A stretch of 6,012 nt of DNA from an uncultured Oscillospiraceae bacterium (GCA_900544515.1 UQVI01000110.1:1-6012); one strand, 5' to 3'; positions 1 through 6,012 are shown, counted from the first letter of the stretch. Translations and numbers: made by a program. The notes: generated by a model from the letters alone, not told the origin.

Positions 1-47
1 GAGATTCGCCTTAGTCTCGTGGGCTCGGAGATGTGTATAAGAGACAG
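1..47 (+). other. Illumina Nextera i7 adapter (artefact)
   Basis: Bases 1-5 match the end of the i7 flow-cell primer, 6-13 read TCGCCTTA (the index I recall as N701), 14-28 are the i7 linker GTCTCGTGGGCTCGG, and 29-47 are the Tn5 mosaic end AGATGTGTATAAGAGACAG. This is synthetic library sequence left untrimmed, so genomic sequence starts at 48. Its reverse complement closes the contig. Confidence 0.98.
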
Positions 48-51
48 ATTT

Positions 52-59
52 AGAGGTGG
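52..59 (+). promoter_or_regulatory. RBS that sets the start of the beta-helix gene
   Basis: AGAGGTGG lies 5 nt before ATG 65. The in-frame GTG at 56 falls inside this Shine-Dalgarno sequence and so is not the likely start. Only 17 genomic bases precede the ATG, so the promoter, or any upstream gene, is not in the window. Confidence 0.75.
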
Positions 60-64
60 TAAAA

Positions 65-1567
65 ATGATTGTAAATGTTAATGAATATTGCACACCACAA
101 AATGCTTCAATCGGTGTTAAGCAAGCTATCGCCAAAGCTGATAAGGGTGATGTTATTTCCTTTGAGAAGAATGAATACCATTTTTATAAGGAATACAGTG
201 AGCATAAGGTTTATCATATGACGAATACGGATTCTTTTAAAAAACCTGAAAAGTATTTTGCTGTATTACTTGAGGATAAGGAAGATATCACCATTGATGG
301 AAACGGTTCAGTGTTTGTTATACACGGGGATATGTGCGCGCTTTCACTTATAAGATGCAGAAATATTGTTTTAAAGAATTTTACTATCAGATATAATGCA
401 CCAACAAATTTTGAGATGACAGTTCAGGAAAAACGAAAAAATTCTATTATTTATTCATTGCCTGACGGTAATCATTTTGATGTTCGGGGAAGAAATATTT
501 ATTTTTTTGAACGCAGTCCTTTCTCAAATGAAAAGTATTATGAATTAAAAAATAAGCCTCACAGCTATTGTAATGTTCTCCATAATGGTGATGATGTGCA
601 CCGTACACAGGTTTCACCTGTAAGAGCTGTTACGAAAATAAAAAGAATCAGCGATACGGAAGTCTGCATATCTTATCTTATTCCGCCTTCTCTTAAGGTG
701 GGGGATACGATTACAATGTCTGAAAATTACTGTAGGGCGACAAGTGGTTTATTCTTTTGGGAGTGCAGTGATATTATCAGCGAAAATATTACAGTTAATT
801 ATATGCATGGATTCGGCTGGCTTTCGCAGATGTGTGAAAATCTTACTTTTGAAAAAATTAGCTTTAAGCCGGCTGATGGTTATGTGGTTTCTTCCTTTGC
901 TGATTGTATTCATGTTTGCGGCTGTAAGGGTTACGTGAGGATAAATGATTGTTTCTTTACTCATCCGCATGATGATGGTATTAATATTCACGGTGCGTTT
1001 TTAAGGCTTAAGAAAATAGTGAATGAAAAGACTGCCGTATTTGAATTTGTTCATAAACAGCAGGGTGGTTATAAATCATTCTTCAAAGGCGATCGTGTAA
1101 AGCTTTACGACAGAAGAAATCTAAAGGAACTTAATGGTATTTATACAGTATCTGACTCTGTGGATAATATAAACGAGAAAACGGTTAAGATAACTTTTGA
1201 GGAAAAACTTCCTGATATGACACCTAAGATGTTTGTTTGTGAAAATATAACATATAATCCAGAGGTTACTATTTCTAACTGTACTTTCAGAGCAATCCCG
1301 ACCAGAGGTATACTTTGTACAACAGATAAGCCCTCTGAAATATTCTCAAATAAGTTTATTTCTCTTAAGATGCCGGATATCTATATTTCATGTGATTGTA
1401 GAGACTGGTATGAATCAGGTCCGTGCAAGAATATGAAGATATATAACAATATATTTTCACAGAAAGATCCTGTTGTATTGGATCCGTTATGTATGCTTAA
1501 GCCTGTTGATAATGTTCACGAAAATATAAAAATTTATGATAATAAAACTGAGGTAATTGATGAGTAA
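65..1567 (+). CDS. GH110-like parallel beta-helix glycosidase (putative alpha-1,3-galactosidase), cytoplasmic form
   Basis: A 500-residue protein. Repeated beta-helix rungs are visible (an IDGNG turn at about 77-81, then N-x-T/I-x-N-F/C repeats), with an inserted segment at about 120-215. The best match I recall is glycoside hydrolase family 110, inverting enzymes that remove terminal alpha-1,3-galactose, for example from blood-group B glycans. Support comes from an Asp at 280 followed 23 and 24 residues later by the pair D303-D304 in HDDGINIHG. That is the spacing I remember for the catalytic aspartates of the characterised GH110 enzyme. Further support comes from a C-terminal RGILCTTDKPSE stretch and DWYESGPC, both resembling GH110 sequences. 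Family members usually carry a signal peptide. This one starts MIVNVNEYC with no hydrophobic N-terminus, so it is probably intracellular. The gene overlaps the phosphofructokinase gene by 8 bp, which suggests a sugar-use operon. Substrate specificity cannot be read here, and another beta-helix enzyme remains possible. Confidence 0.78.
   Translation: MIVNVNEYCTPQNASIGVKQAIAKADKGDVISFEKNEYHFYKEYSEHKVYHMTNTDSFKKPEKYFAVLLEDKEDITIDGNGSVFVIHGDMCALSLIRCRNIVLKNFTIRYNAPTNFEMTVQEKRKNSIIYSLPDGNHFDVRGRNIYFFERSPFSNEKYYELKNKPHSYCNVLHNGDDVHRTQVSPVRAVTKIKRISDTEVCISYLIPPSLKVGDTITMSENYCRATSGLFFWECSDIISENITVNYMHGFGWLSQMCENLTFEKISFKPADGYVVSSFADCIHVCGCKGYVRINDCFFTHPHDDGINIHGAFLRLKKIVNEKTAVFEFVHKQQGGYKSFFKGDRVKLYDRRNLKELNGIYTVSDSVDNINEKTVKITFEEKLPDMTPKMFVCENITYNPEVTISNCTFRAIPTRGILCTTDKPSEIFSNKFISLKMPDIYISCDCRDWYESGPCKNMKIYNNIFSQKDPVVLDPLCMLKPVDNVHENIKIYDNKTEVIDE
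1550..1554 (+). promoter_or_regulatory. RBS of pfp inside the preceding gene
   Basis: GAGGT lies 5 nt before ATG 1560, within the last codons of the beta-helix gene. It supports ATG 1560 over the in-frame TTG at 1557. The start codon comes 5 nt before the upstream stop codon, an arrangement typical of translational coupling. Confidence 0.75.
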
Positions 1568-2804
1568 CAGAAATATGATAATCGGTCAGTCCGGCGGACC
1601 GACAGCAGTAATTAATGCCAGCCTCGCCGGTGCAATTGAATGTGCATTTTCTATGAAGGAGATTGATACTGTTTACGGTATGGTAAACGGTATTCAGGGT
1701 TTGCTTGAGGATAATGTTATTGATCTTAATGAAAGATTTGAAAACAATCTTTCCAGACTTAACAGACTCAGTATGACACCTGCAATGTATCTTGGATCAT
1801 GCAGATACAAGCTGTCTGATGATGAAGCTGAATATAAAAAGATAATTGATGCTTTACAGAAATATGATATCGGCTATTTCTTTTATATCGGCGGCAATGA
1901 TTCAATGGATACTGTTGATAAGCTGTCAGGATATACTAAAAAAAATAATATTGATATTAAGATTGTAGGTATACCAAAAACAATTGATAACGACTTGATG
2001 GGAATTGATCATTCGCCCGGATTTGGCAGTGCGGCTAAATATATTGCGCTCGCAGTTCGTAATGTTGCTTATGATACAAGTATTTATAGTATTAAAAGTG
2101 TTCATATTATTGAAGCAATGGGCAGAAATGCCGGCTGGATTGCTGCATCCTCTGTTCTTGCACGTGACAGTAAAAATGTAGCTCCGCATCTGATTTATCT
2201 GCCGGAGGTTCCTTTCAGCGTTGACAGATTTATCAGTGATGTTAAGGAAAAGCTCAGTGAGTATAACTCGGTTATCGTTGTTGTAAGTGAGGGACTTAAG
2301 GATGAAAACGGCGAATACATAAGTGCAAGAAACAGTGTTGATAAATTCGGTCACGTTATGCTCAGCGGTACAGGAAATTATCTTAAGAATATTGTTGAGG
2401 AGCATATAGGCTGTAAGGTGCGTGCTCTTGAGCCGGGTATTCTTCAGCGAAGTGCCGGACATACGATTTCATTCACCGATATGACAGAGGCTCAGAATCT
2501 CGGCAGAGTTGCTGTGCACGCTGCCGTTGACGGAAAAACAGGTGTATTTGCAACATTAAGAAGAATTTCTGATAATCCGTACAGTGTCGAATATGATACT
2601 GAAAAGGTATCTGTGGTTGCCAATGCGGAAAAGACCATTCCTCTTGAATGGATTACAGAGAATCAAAACGATGTTACACAGGAAATGGTTGAATACCTGA
2701 AACCGCTTGTTCGCGGTGCTGTTCAGGTGCCATATCGAGATGGTCTTCCTGATTATGTTGGTATTGCTTATCTTGATATGAAAAAGCAGAAATATACTGA
2801 TTAA
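1560..2804 (+). CDS. pfp: 6-phosphofructokinase, predicted pyrophosphate-dependent
   Basis: A 414-residue phosphofructokinase that phosphorylates fructose 6-phosphate at C1, in the cytoplasm. Visible motifs are the N-terminal phosphoryl-donor loop GQSGGPTAVIN (about 9-19), IGGNDSMDT (110-118), the catalytic motif PKTIDND (139-145, with D143 as the expected proton acceptor), MGRNAGW (187-193) and EPGILQRSAG (291-300). ATP-dependent enzymes have GGDGS and PGTIDND at the two donor-selecting sites. Here they are GGNDS (D114) and PKTIDND (K140), the established signature of PPi-dependent enzymes (EC 2.7.1.90), which work reversibly. The length exceeds the roughly 320 residues of ATP-type bacterial enzymes and fits a PPi-type clade. 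It is translationally coupled to the GH110-like gene, so it may serve a dedicated catabolic operon or may be the cell's main glycolytic enzyme. No convincing terminator follows it. Confidence 0.92.
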   Translation: MSNRNMIIGQSGGPTAVINASLAGAIECAFSMKEIDTVYGMVNGIQGLLEDNVIDLNERFENNLSRLNRLSMTPAMYLGSCRYKLSDDEAEYKKIIDALQKYDIGYFFYIGGNDSMDTVDKLSGYTKKNNIDIKIVGIPKTIDNDLMGIDHSPGFGSAAKYIALAVRNVAYDTSIYSIKSVHIIEAMGRNAGWIAASSVLARDSKNVAPHLIYLPEVPFSVDRFISDVKEKLSEYNSVIVVVSEGLKDENGEYISARNSVDKFGHVMLSGTGNYLKNIVEEHIGCKVRALEPGILQRSAGHTISFTDMTEAQNLGRVAVHAAVDGKTGVFATLRRISDNPYSVEYDTEKVSVVANAEKTIPLEWITENQNDVTQEMVEYLKPLVRGAVQVPYRDGLPDYVGIAYLDMKKQKYTD

Positions 2805-2826
2805 GCTACAATTTCAGCATAATTTA

Positions 2827-2855
2827 TTGAAATACAATCATTGTTGTGTTATAAT
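2827..2855 (+). promoter_or_regulatory. Strong sigma-A promoter for the ABC-F leader
   Basis: A -35 box TTGAAA (2827-2832) is followed by a 17-nt spacer and a perfect -10 box TATAAT (2850-2855) with an extended TGT just upstream (2847-2849). Transcription should start near 2862, giving an untranslated leader of about 235 nt before ATG 3097. It starts 22 bp after the pfp stop codon, so the ABC-F gene is its own transcription unit. Confidence 0.85.
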
Positions 2856-2884
2856 AATAAAAAACAAGAAAGTGAAGTGAAAAA

Positions 2885-2908
2885 ATGCGTAATTCAATCT
2901 GCAGATAA
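2885..2908 (+). CDS. Leader peptide ORF (MRNSICR), putative
   Basis: A 7-codon ORF starting about 23 nt after the predicted transcription start. A weak purine-rich ribosome site lies upstream (GAAGTGA, 2874-2880, 4 nt before the ATG). The ORF falls almost wholly within segment 1 of the attenuator, so a ribosome sitting on it would stop 2881-2903 from pairing with 2975-2991. That is the expected role of a stall-sensing leader peptide in a drug-inducible resistance gene. The peptide resembles no known arrest peptide that I can recall. ABC-F leaders often need only initiation or early-elongation stalling, so its sequence may matter little. Translation is inferred. Confidence 0.6.
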   Translation: MRNSICR

Positions 2909-2974
2909 TAACGTTATATTATGTCTATACACAAGGGACAGCTATATATATTTCGTTATTTGGGTTTAACCTTT

Positions 2975-3061
2975 TGCAGAAACGCATTTTTCAAAGCTTT
3001 CCTTGTATAGTTATGCTTATATATCTATATATTTTCAGCTGTTGAAATTTGCGTTTCGGCA
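2975..3061 (+). promoter_or_regulatory. Antiterminator helix
   Basis: Segment 2 (2975-2998) is complementary to almost the whole terminator (3037-3061). There are 11 pairs with one A/G mismatch, a TT/TT internal loop, 6 pairs, then 4 more pairs past a bulged G at 3041. It is longer than the terminator stem, so it should win when segment 2 is not already held by segment 1 (2881-2903). Confidence 0.78.
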
Positions 3062-3074
3062 GCTATTTTTATTT
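3037..3074 (+). terminator. Conditional intrinsic terminator upstream of the ABC-F gene
   Basis: An 11-bp stem pairs AGCTGTTGAAA (3037-3047) with TTTCGGCAGCT (3054-3064), including two G-U pairs, around a 6-nt loop. It is followed by ATTTTTATTT (3065-3074). It ends one base before the first Shine-Dalgarno copy, so RNA ending here would carry neither the RBS nor the gene. An unconditional terminator here would silence the gene, which supports a regulated one. Confidence 0.85.
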
Positions 3075-3090
3075 GGAGGTATGGAGGTAT
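3075..3090 (+). promoter_or_regulatory. Tandem Shine-Dalgarno (8-bp direct repeat)
   Basis: GGAGGTAT occurs twice head to tail (3075-3082 and 3083-3090). The second copy sits 9 nt before ATG 3097 and fixes that start. The in-frame TTG at 3049 lies inside the terminator hairpin and is rejected. The first copy is too far from ATG 3097 to act directly; it may be a standby site or a simple duplication. Confidence 0.85.
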
Positions 3091-3096
3091 ATAGAT

Positions 3097-4560
3097 ATGT
3101 CAGAAATAAGTGTAAATCATTTAACATTCGCCTACGATGGTGCAGCACAGAATGTATTTGAAAATGTATCTTTTCATATGGATACAAAATGGAAGTCAGG
3201 ATTAATCGGAAGAAACGGCAGGGGAAAGACAACGCTTCTGAAATTATTAATGCGGGAGCTTGAGTATTCAGGAGCAATTGTTTCAAAGGTCGATTTTCAG
3301 TATTTCCCATATGAGGTTTCTGACGAAAATGAATTGACAATTGAAATCATAAGAGAGCAGTGCGGTAAAGAGGATTGGGAGATCATGCGCGAGCTGAATC
3401 TCCTTATGTGTGACAGCGAACTGCTTTACAGACCATTCGTTACACTCTCAATGGGTGAACGAACCAAATGCCTTTTATGTGCAATGTTTCTCAGGGATAA
3501 TTCCTTTTTGCTCCTGGATGAGCCAACCAATCATCTTGATTCCTTTTCAAGGAAAACGGTCATTGCGTATCTGAAAAAGAAAAACGGATTTATTCTTGTT
3601 TCTCATAACAGATTTTTGCTCAATGAGGTCTGTGACCATATCATTTCCATTAACCGCAATGGAATAGATGTTATAGCAGGAAAGTATGATGTCTGGAAGG
3701 ACAGCTTTGATAAAAGGGAACAGTTTGAAAAAAGTAAGAATGATAAAATAAAAAAGGACATCGACAGACTTGATTCAGCTGCAAAAAGGAATTCGGATTG
3801 GTCTTCAAAAATTGAAAGATCCAAGTTTGGTGACGGTCATATCGATAAAGGATATGTTGGACATAAATCTGCTAAAATGATGGCACGTGCTAAGTCTCTT
3901 GAAAAAAGAATCAGCAATCAGAAGGCTGAAAAAGAAAAACTTCTTTCAAATACTGAAAACTCCTTTTCTCTTAAGTTGACTCCTGAAGCATACAGGACGA
4001 ATATGCTGGGATATGTAAAAAATCTTGGCTTGTCCTTTTATGATGATTCTGTGTTTTCAGATGTTTCCTTTGATATATGCAGGGGAGACAGGATTGCACT
4101 TTGCGGTAAAAACGGCAGCGGAAAAAGCAGCCTGATAAAAATTCTTCTCGGTGAGCTTTCGCAGACTGCAGGTGAATTCAAAATAAATAACGATGTGAAA
4201 ATATCCCACGTTTCACAGTCAGATTTTGATATCAGAGGTACGCTTTCGGACTATGCAAGAGCGAATCATATTGAATATGATTTGTTTCTTGCCATACTCA
4301 ATAAACTGGATTTTAGCAGCACGCTTTATTCCTATCCTATTGAAACCTACAGCAAAGGACAGATCAGAAAGGTGCAGATTGCCAAAAGCCTGTGTGAAAG
4401 AGCACATCTGTATATATGGGATGAGCCGCTGAATTATATTGATATCATTTCAAGAGGACAGCTTGAGGATGTGATACTTGCGTATCAACCGACAATGATT
4501 TTCGTTGAGCATGACGAAACCTTCTGCCAAAACATCGCAACAAAAAGGATAGAATTATAA
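3097..4560 (+). CDS. Lsa-type ABC-F ribosomal protection protein (predicted lincosamide/streptogramin A/pleuromutilin resistance)
   Basis: A 487-residue soluble protein with two ATP-binding domains and no membrane segment. ABC-F proteins bind the ribosomal E site and push an interdomain loop toward the peptidyl-transferase centre to displace antibiotics. Domain 1 has Walker A GRNGRGKTT (38-46), signature LSMGE (117-121), Walker B LLLDEPTNHLD (138-148, catalytic E142) and an H-loop SHNR (169-172). The charged linker runs about 205-300, with its loop tip near 236-262 (KFGDGHIDKGYVGHKSAKMM). Domain 2 has GKNGSGKSS (337-345), YSKGQ (418-422), the diagnostic WDEPLNYID (441-449, E443) and FVEHDETF (469-476). 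The linker LDKG-VGHK-AKMM pattern and the WDEPLN Walker B match Lsa(A) as I remember it. The loop tip appears a few residues shorter, which could change drug range. Both catalytic glutamates are present, so it looks active. Attenuator control upstream supports a resistance role, but the spectrum is inferred. Lsa(A) itself is about 498 residues. Confidence 0.9.
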   Translation: MSEISVNHLTFAYDGAAQNVFENVSFHMDTKWKSGLIGRNGRGKTTLLKLLMRELEYSGAIVSKVDFQYFPYEVSDENELTIEIIREQCGKEDWEIMRELNLLMCDSELLYRPFVTLSMGERTKCLLCAMFLRDNSFLLLDEPTNHLDSFSRKTVIAYLKKKNGFILVSHNRFLLNEVCDHIISINRNGIDVIAGKYDVWKDSFDKREQFEKSKNDKIKKDIDRLDSAAKRNSDWSSKIERSKFGDGHIDKGYVGHKSAKMMARAKSLEKRISNQKAEKEKLLSNTENSFSLKLTPEAYRTNMLGYVKNLGLSFYDDSVFSDVSFDICRGDRIALCGKNGSGKSSLIKILLGELSQTAGEFKINNDVKISHVSQSDFDIRGTLSDYARANHIEYDLFLAILNKLDFSSTLYSYPIETYSKGQIRKVQIAKSLCERAHLYIWDEPLNYIDIISRGQLEDVILAYQPTMIFVEHDETFCQNIATKRIEL

Positions 4561-4606
4561 AACAAGGCAATGAGAAATATCTTTTGATAATCTCATTGCC
4601 TTGTTT
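4560..4606. terminator. Bidirectional intrinsic terminator between convergent genes
   Basis: A perfect 16-bp inverted repeat (4560-4575 with 4591-4606; core AACAAGGCAATGAGA) surrounds a 15-nt loop that can itself form a TATC/GATA stem. It is flanked by T-rich DNA in both directions: TTTCTT on the plus strand, TTTTAT on the minus. It begins at the last base of the ABC-F stop codon and ends 1 nt before the scfB stop codon, so it serves both genes. Confidence 0.92.
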
Positions 4607-4607
4607 C

Positions 4608-5968
4608 TTAATATTCAACCTTTAAATTTTCCTCTGCTTCGGCCACCTTGAGCATAATTGCACATTCAATTCTCTTTCGGTGCAGTTCACAGCCAAACTC
4701 ATAAACACCGTTTACGGAGCCTGTGGTGTGGTACGCGTTTGCAGCACAGCCGCCTGAACAGTAAAGCTTTGCAAAGCAGTCCTTGCATTCCTTGTGGGAA
4801 TATACATTGCATTTTTCAAACTGATTCAGTACATCAGTATTTTTAATGCCGTTCCAGATATCACCTAAAAGGAATTTTTCATCACCTACGAACTGGTGGC
4901 ACGGATAAAGCTCACCGCTCGGTGTAACAGCGAGGTATTCCGTTCCTACACCGCATCCTGATACACGCTTGACTATACAGGGTCCTGCATCCAAATCAAT
5001 CATATAGTGATAGAATGTAAAGCCATTGCCTTTTCTGTATCGCCTGAGCATCTCGTCAGCCAGTATCTGATACTGCTCCTTGAGTACAGGGAGATCTTCC
5101 TCCTTAAGTGCATAAGACTCAGTTGGGTCAGATACCACAGGCTCAATGGAAAGCTCCTTAAAGCCCAAATCTGCCATATGAATGATATCACTTGCAAAGT
5201 CGAGATTGTTATGCGTGTATGTACCTCTCATATAATAATCCATCTGATTTCTTGAGTCAGCAAATTTTTTGAATTTGTCAACAATTAAATCATAGGACCC
5301 TGTGCCATTTCTGGATACTCTCATAGTATCGTTAACTTTTTTTCGTCCGTCAAGTGATAAAACGACATTGCCCATTTCTTTATTGCAGAAATCAATCACA
5401 TCATCATTAATCAGCAAGCCGTTTGTTGTAAGTGTAAATCGGAAATTTTTGTTGTATTTCTTTTCCTGCTCTCTTCCGTATTTTACAAGCTCCTTGCAAA
5501 CTTCCCAGTTAAGCAGAGGCTCGCCGCCGAAAAAGTCAACCTCAAGGTTGCGCCTTGTACCGCTTTGCTCAATGAGAAAGTCAAGCGCACGCTTTCCTGT
5601 TTCAAGGCTCATCAAGCCTTTAGGTCCGTCGTATTCACCTTTGCCTGCAAAGCAGTATTTACATGCAAGGTTACAGTCGTGTGCCACATGAAGGCATATT
5701 GCCTTAACAACGCCCTGACGCTTTTTGAATTGTGAGGCAACCTCCTCAAAGGTATCTTCAGCGAAGAGCCTGCCGTCCTTTATGAGTGCTTCAATATCCT
5801 CAAAGCAAATGTCAATATCCTCAGCTGTTACTTCATCATCATTCTTGTATTTTTCAAGAATAAAGGACTTTATTTCATCCTTACTTTTTTTCTTGTACAT
5901 CGTTATAATATCATATGTTGCCTCGTCAACGGAATGAACGCAGCCACTGTTCTGATCCAGTATGATAT
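4608..5968 (-). CDS. scfB: SCIFF peptide radical-SAM/SPASM maturase, 5' end cut by contig edge
   Basis: A radical S-adenosylmethionine enzyme that, in its family, forms a Cys-to-alpha-carbon thioether in the SCIFF peptide (a six-cysteine RiPP of Clostridia). About 452 residues are visible, numbered here from the first whole codon (5966-5964). An N-terminal region (1 to about 85) resembles the PqqD-like peptide-recognition domain. The radical-SAM cluster motif CNLACKYC has Cys 98, 102 and 105, followed by GGEP (147-150). The SPASM domain has C338, GELYPC (C356), CX2CX5CX3C at 394/397/403/407 and C426, enough to hold two auxiliary 4Fe-4S clusters. The ATG at 5900 has no Shine-Dalgarno. The frame continues upstream for 22 codons (ILDQNSGCVHSVDEATYDII) in a way I recognise from the N-termini of this family, so the true start lies beyond 5968 and only about ten residues appear to be missing. 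The partner precursor gene scfA normally lies directly upstream, outside the window. The gene ends in a shared terminator. Confidence 0.92.
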
Positions 5969-6012
5969 CTGTCTCTTATACACATCTCCGAGCCCACGAG
6001 ACTAAGGCGAAT
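5969..6012 (-). other. Illumina Nextera i7 adapter (artefact)
   Basis: This is the exact reverse complement of 4-47: Tn5 mosaic end (5969-5987), i7 linker (5988-6002), index complement TAAGGCGA (6003-6010). It places an in-frame stop just upstream of scfB on the minus strand, which artificially closes that reading frame. It is not a biological terminal repeat. Confidence 0.98.

Larger units (their letters stand above)
2862..3096 (+). ncRNA. Attenuator leader RNA of the Lsa-like ABC-F gene
   Basis: This 5' leader can fold in two mutually exclusive ways. OFF state: 2881-2890 (AAAAATGCGT) pairs perfectly with 2982-2991 (ACGCATTTTT), and 2898-2903 (TCTGCA) pairs with 2975-2980 (TGCAGA). Nested inside are 2907-2913 with 2954-2960 (AATAACG/CGTTATT) and a small TGTC/GACA stem (2922-2925/2937-2940). 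This leaves the terminator at 3037-3074 free to form. ON state: 2975-2986 pairs with 3050-3061 (11 of 12 positions), then 2989-2994 with 3042-3047 and 2995-2998 with 3037-3040, which dismantles the terminator. The OFF helix contains a 7-codon ORF. This is the classic layout of ribosome-mediated attenuation, known for other ABC-F resistance genes such as vmlR and lmo0919. The pairings are read directly; the response to drugs is inferred. Confidence 0.82.

Noticed and set aside
749..991. 80-codon minus-strand ORF in the beta-helix gene
   Set aside because: It is a shadow of the conserved GH110-like frame and has no supporting features.
1926..2462. 178-codon minus-strand ORF
   Set aside because: It lies wholly antisense to pfp, whose frame carries all the family motifs. 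The product looks like no known protein.
2811..2833. Hairpin after pfp (ATTTCA/TGAAAT) as a terminator
   Set aside because: It has only 6 AT-rich pairs, an 11-nt loop and no T-run. It also overlaps the -35 box of the next promoter.
2834..2844. ACAATCATTGT palindrome between the -35 and -10 boxes as an operator
   Set aside because: The half-sites are only 4 bp, easily found by chance in AT-rich DNA. No regulator gene is nearby, and the attenuator already explains control.
3049..3096. TTG 3049 as the start of the ABC-F gene
   Set aside because: It sits in the loop of the terminator hairpin without an RBS. ATG 3097 has a perfect GGAGG 9 nt upstream and gives the usual Lsa N-terminus.
2862..3096. 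Metabolite riboswitch or T-box
   Set aside because: I see no T-box antiterminator sequence or known aptamer core. The short ORF in segment 1 and the ABC-F gene downstream fit ribosome-mediated attenuation better.
3081..3161. Small ORF from ATG 3081 overlapping the ABC-F start
   Set aside because: It is out of frame with the gene, its ATG straddles the two Shine-Dalgarno copies, and it encodes nothing recognisable.
5302..5691. 129-codon plus-strand ORF opposite scfB
   Set aside because: It is antisense to the radical-SAM core, which is unmistakable on the other strand. There is no family-like content.
1..6012. Composite transposon bounded by inverted repeats
   Set aside because: The repeats contain the commercial i7 linker and an 8-base index, there is no transposase, and no target duplication can be assessed.

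Overview
This is a 6.0 kb contig whose two ends are sequencing adapter, not genome. Bases 1-47 and 5969-6012 are the Illumina Nextera i7 adapter (Tn5 mosaic end, i7 linker and a TCGCCTTA index) in inverted orientation, so the biological insert is 48-5968. The insert is AT-rich. It carries a SCIFF-peptide radical-SAM maturase, an Lsa-type ABC-F protein and a PPi-type phosphofructokinase, a mix that points to an anaerobic clostridial Firmicute (Clostridia, possibly gut-derived). The species cannot be named from this window.

Left part (48-2804, plus strand): two overlapping genes form a small operon. The first encodes a parallel beta-helix protein resembling GH110 alpha-1,3-galactosidases, without a signal peptide. 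The second encodes a 6-phosphofructokinase with the residues expected of a pyrophosphate-dependent enzyme. A cytoplasmic glycosidase coupled to a glycolytic enzyme suggests intracellular use of a galactoside, but the upstream part of the operon lies outside the contig.

Middle part (2805-4560, plus strand): a strong promoter is followed by a leader of about 235 nt and an Lsa-like ABC-F ribosome-protection gene. The leader is the most interesting part of the window. It has a 7-codon leader ORF and three mutually exclusive helices: leader ORF with segment 2, segment 2 with the terminator arms, and a U-tailed terminator that ends just before the Shine-Dalgarno sequence. This is the architecture of ribosome-mediated transcription attenuation. 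It predicts that a ribosome stalled on the leader ORF by a drug switches the resistance gene on.

Right part (4560-5968): a symmetric bidirectional terminator separates the ABC-F gene from a convergent minus-strand radical-SAM/SPASM gene, the SCIFF maturase scfB. Its 5' end is cut by the contig edge. The reading frame stays open to the adapter, so the first internal ATG (5900) is not the true start. The SCIFF precursor gene scfA, which normally precedes it, would lie just outside the window.
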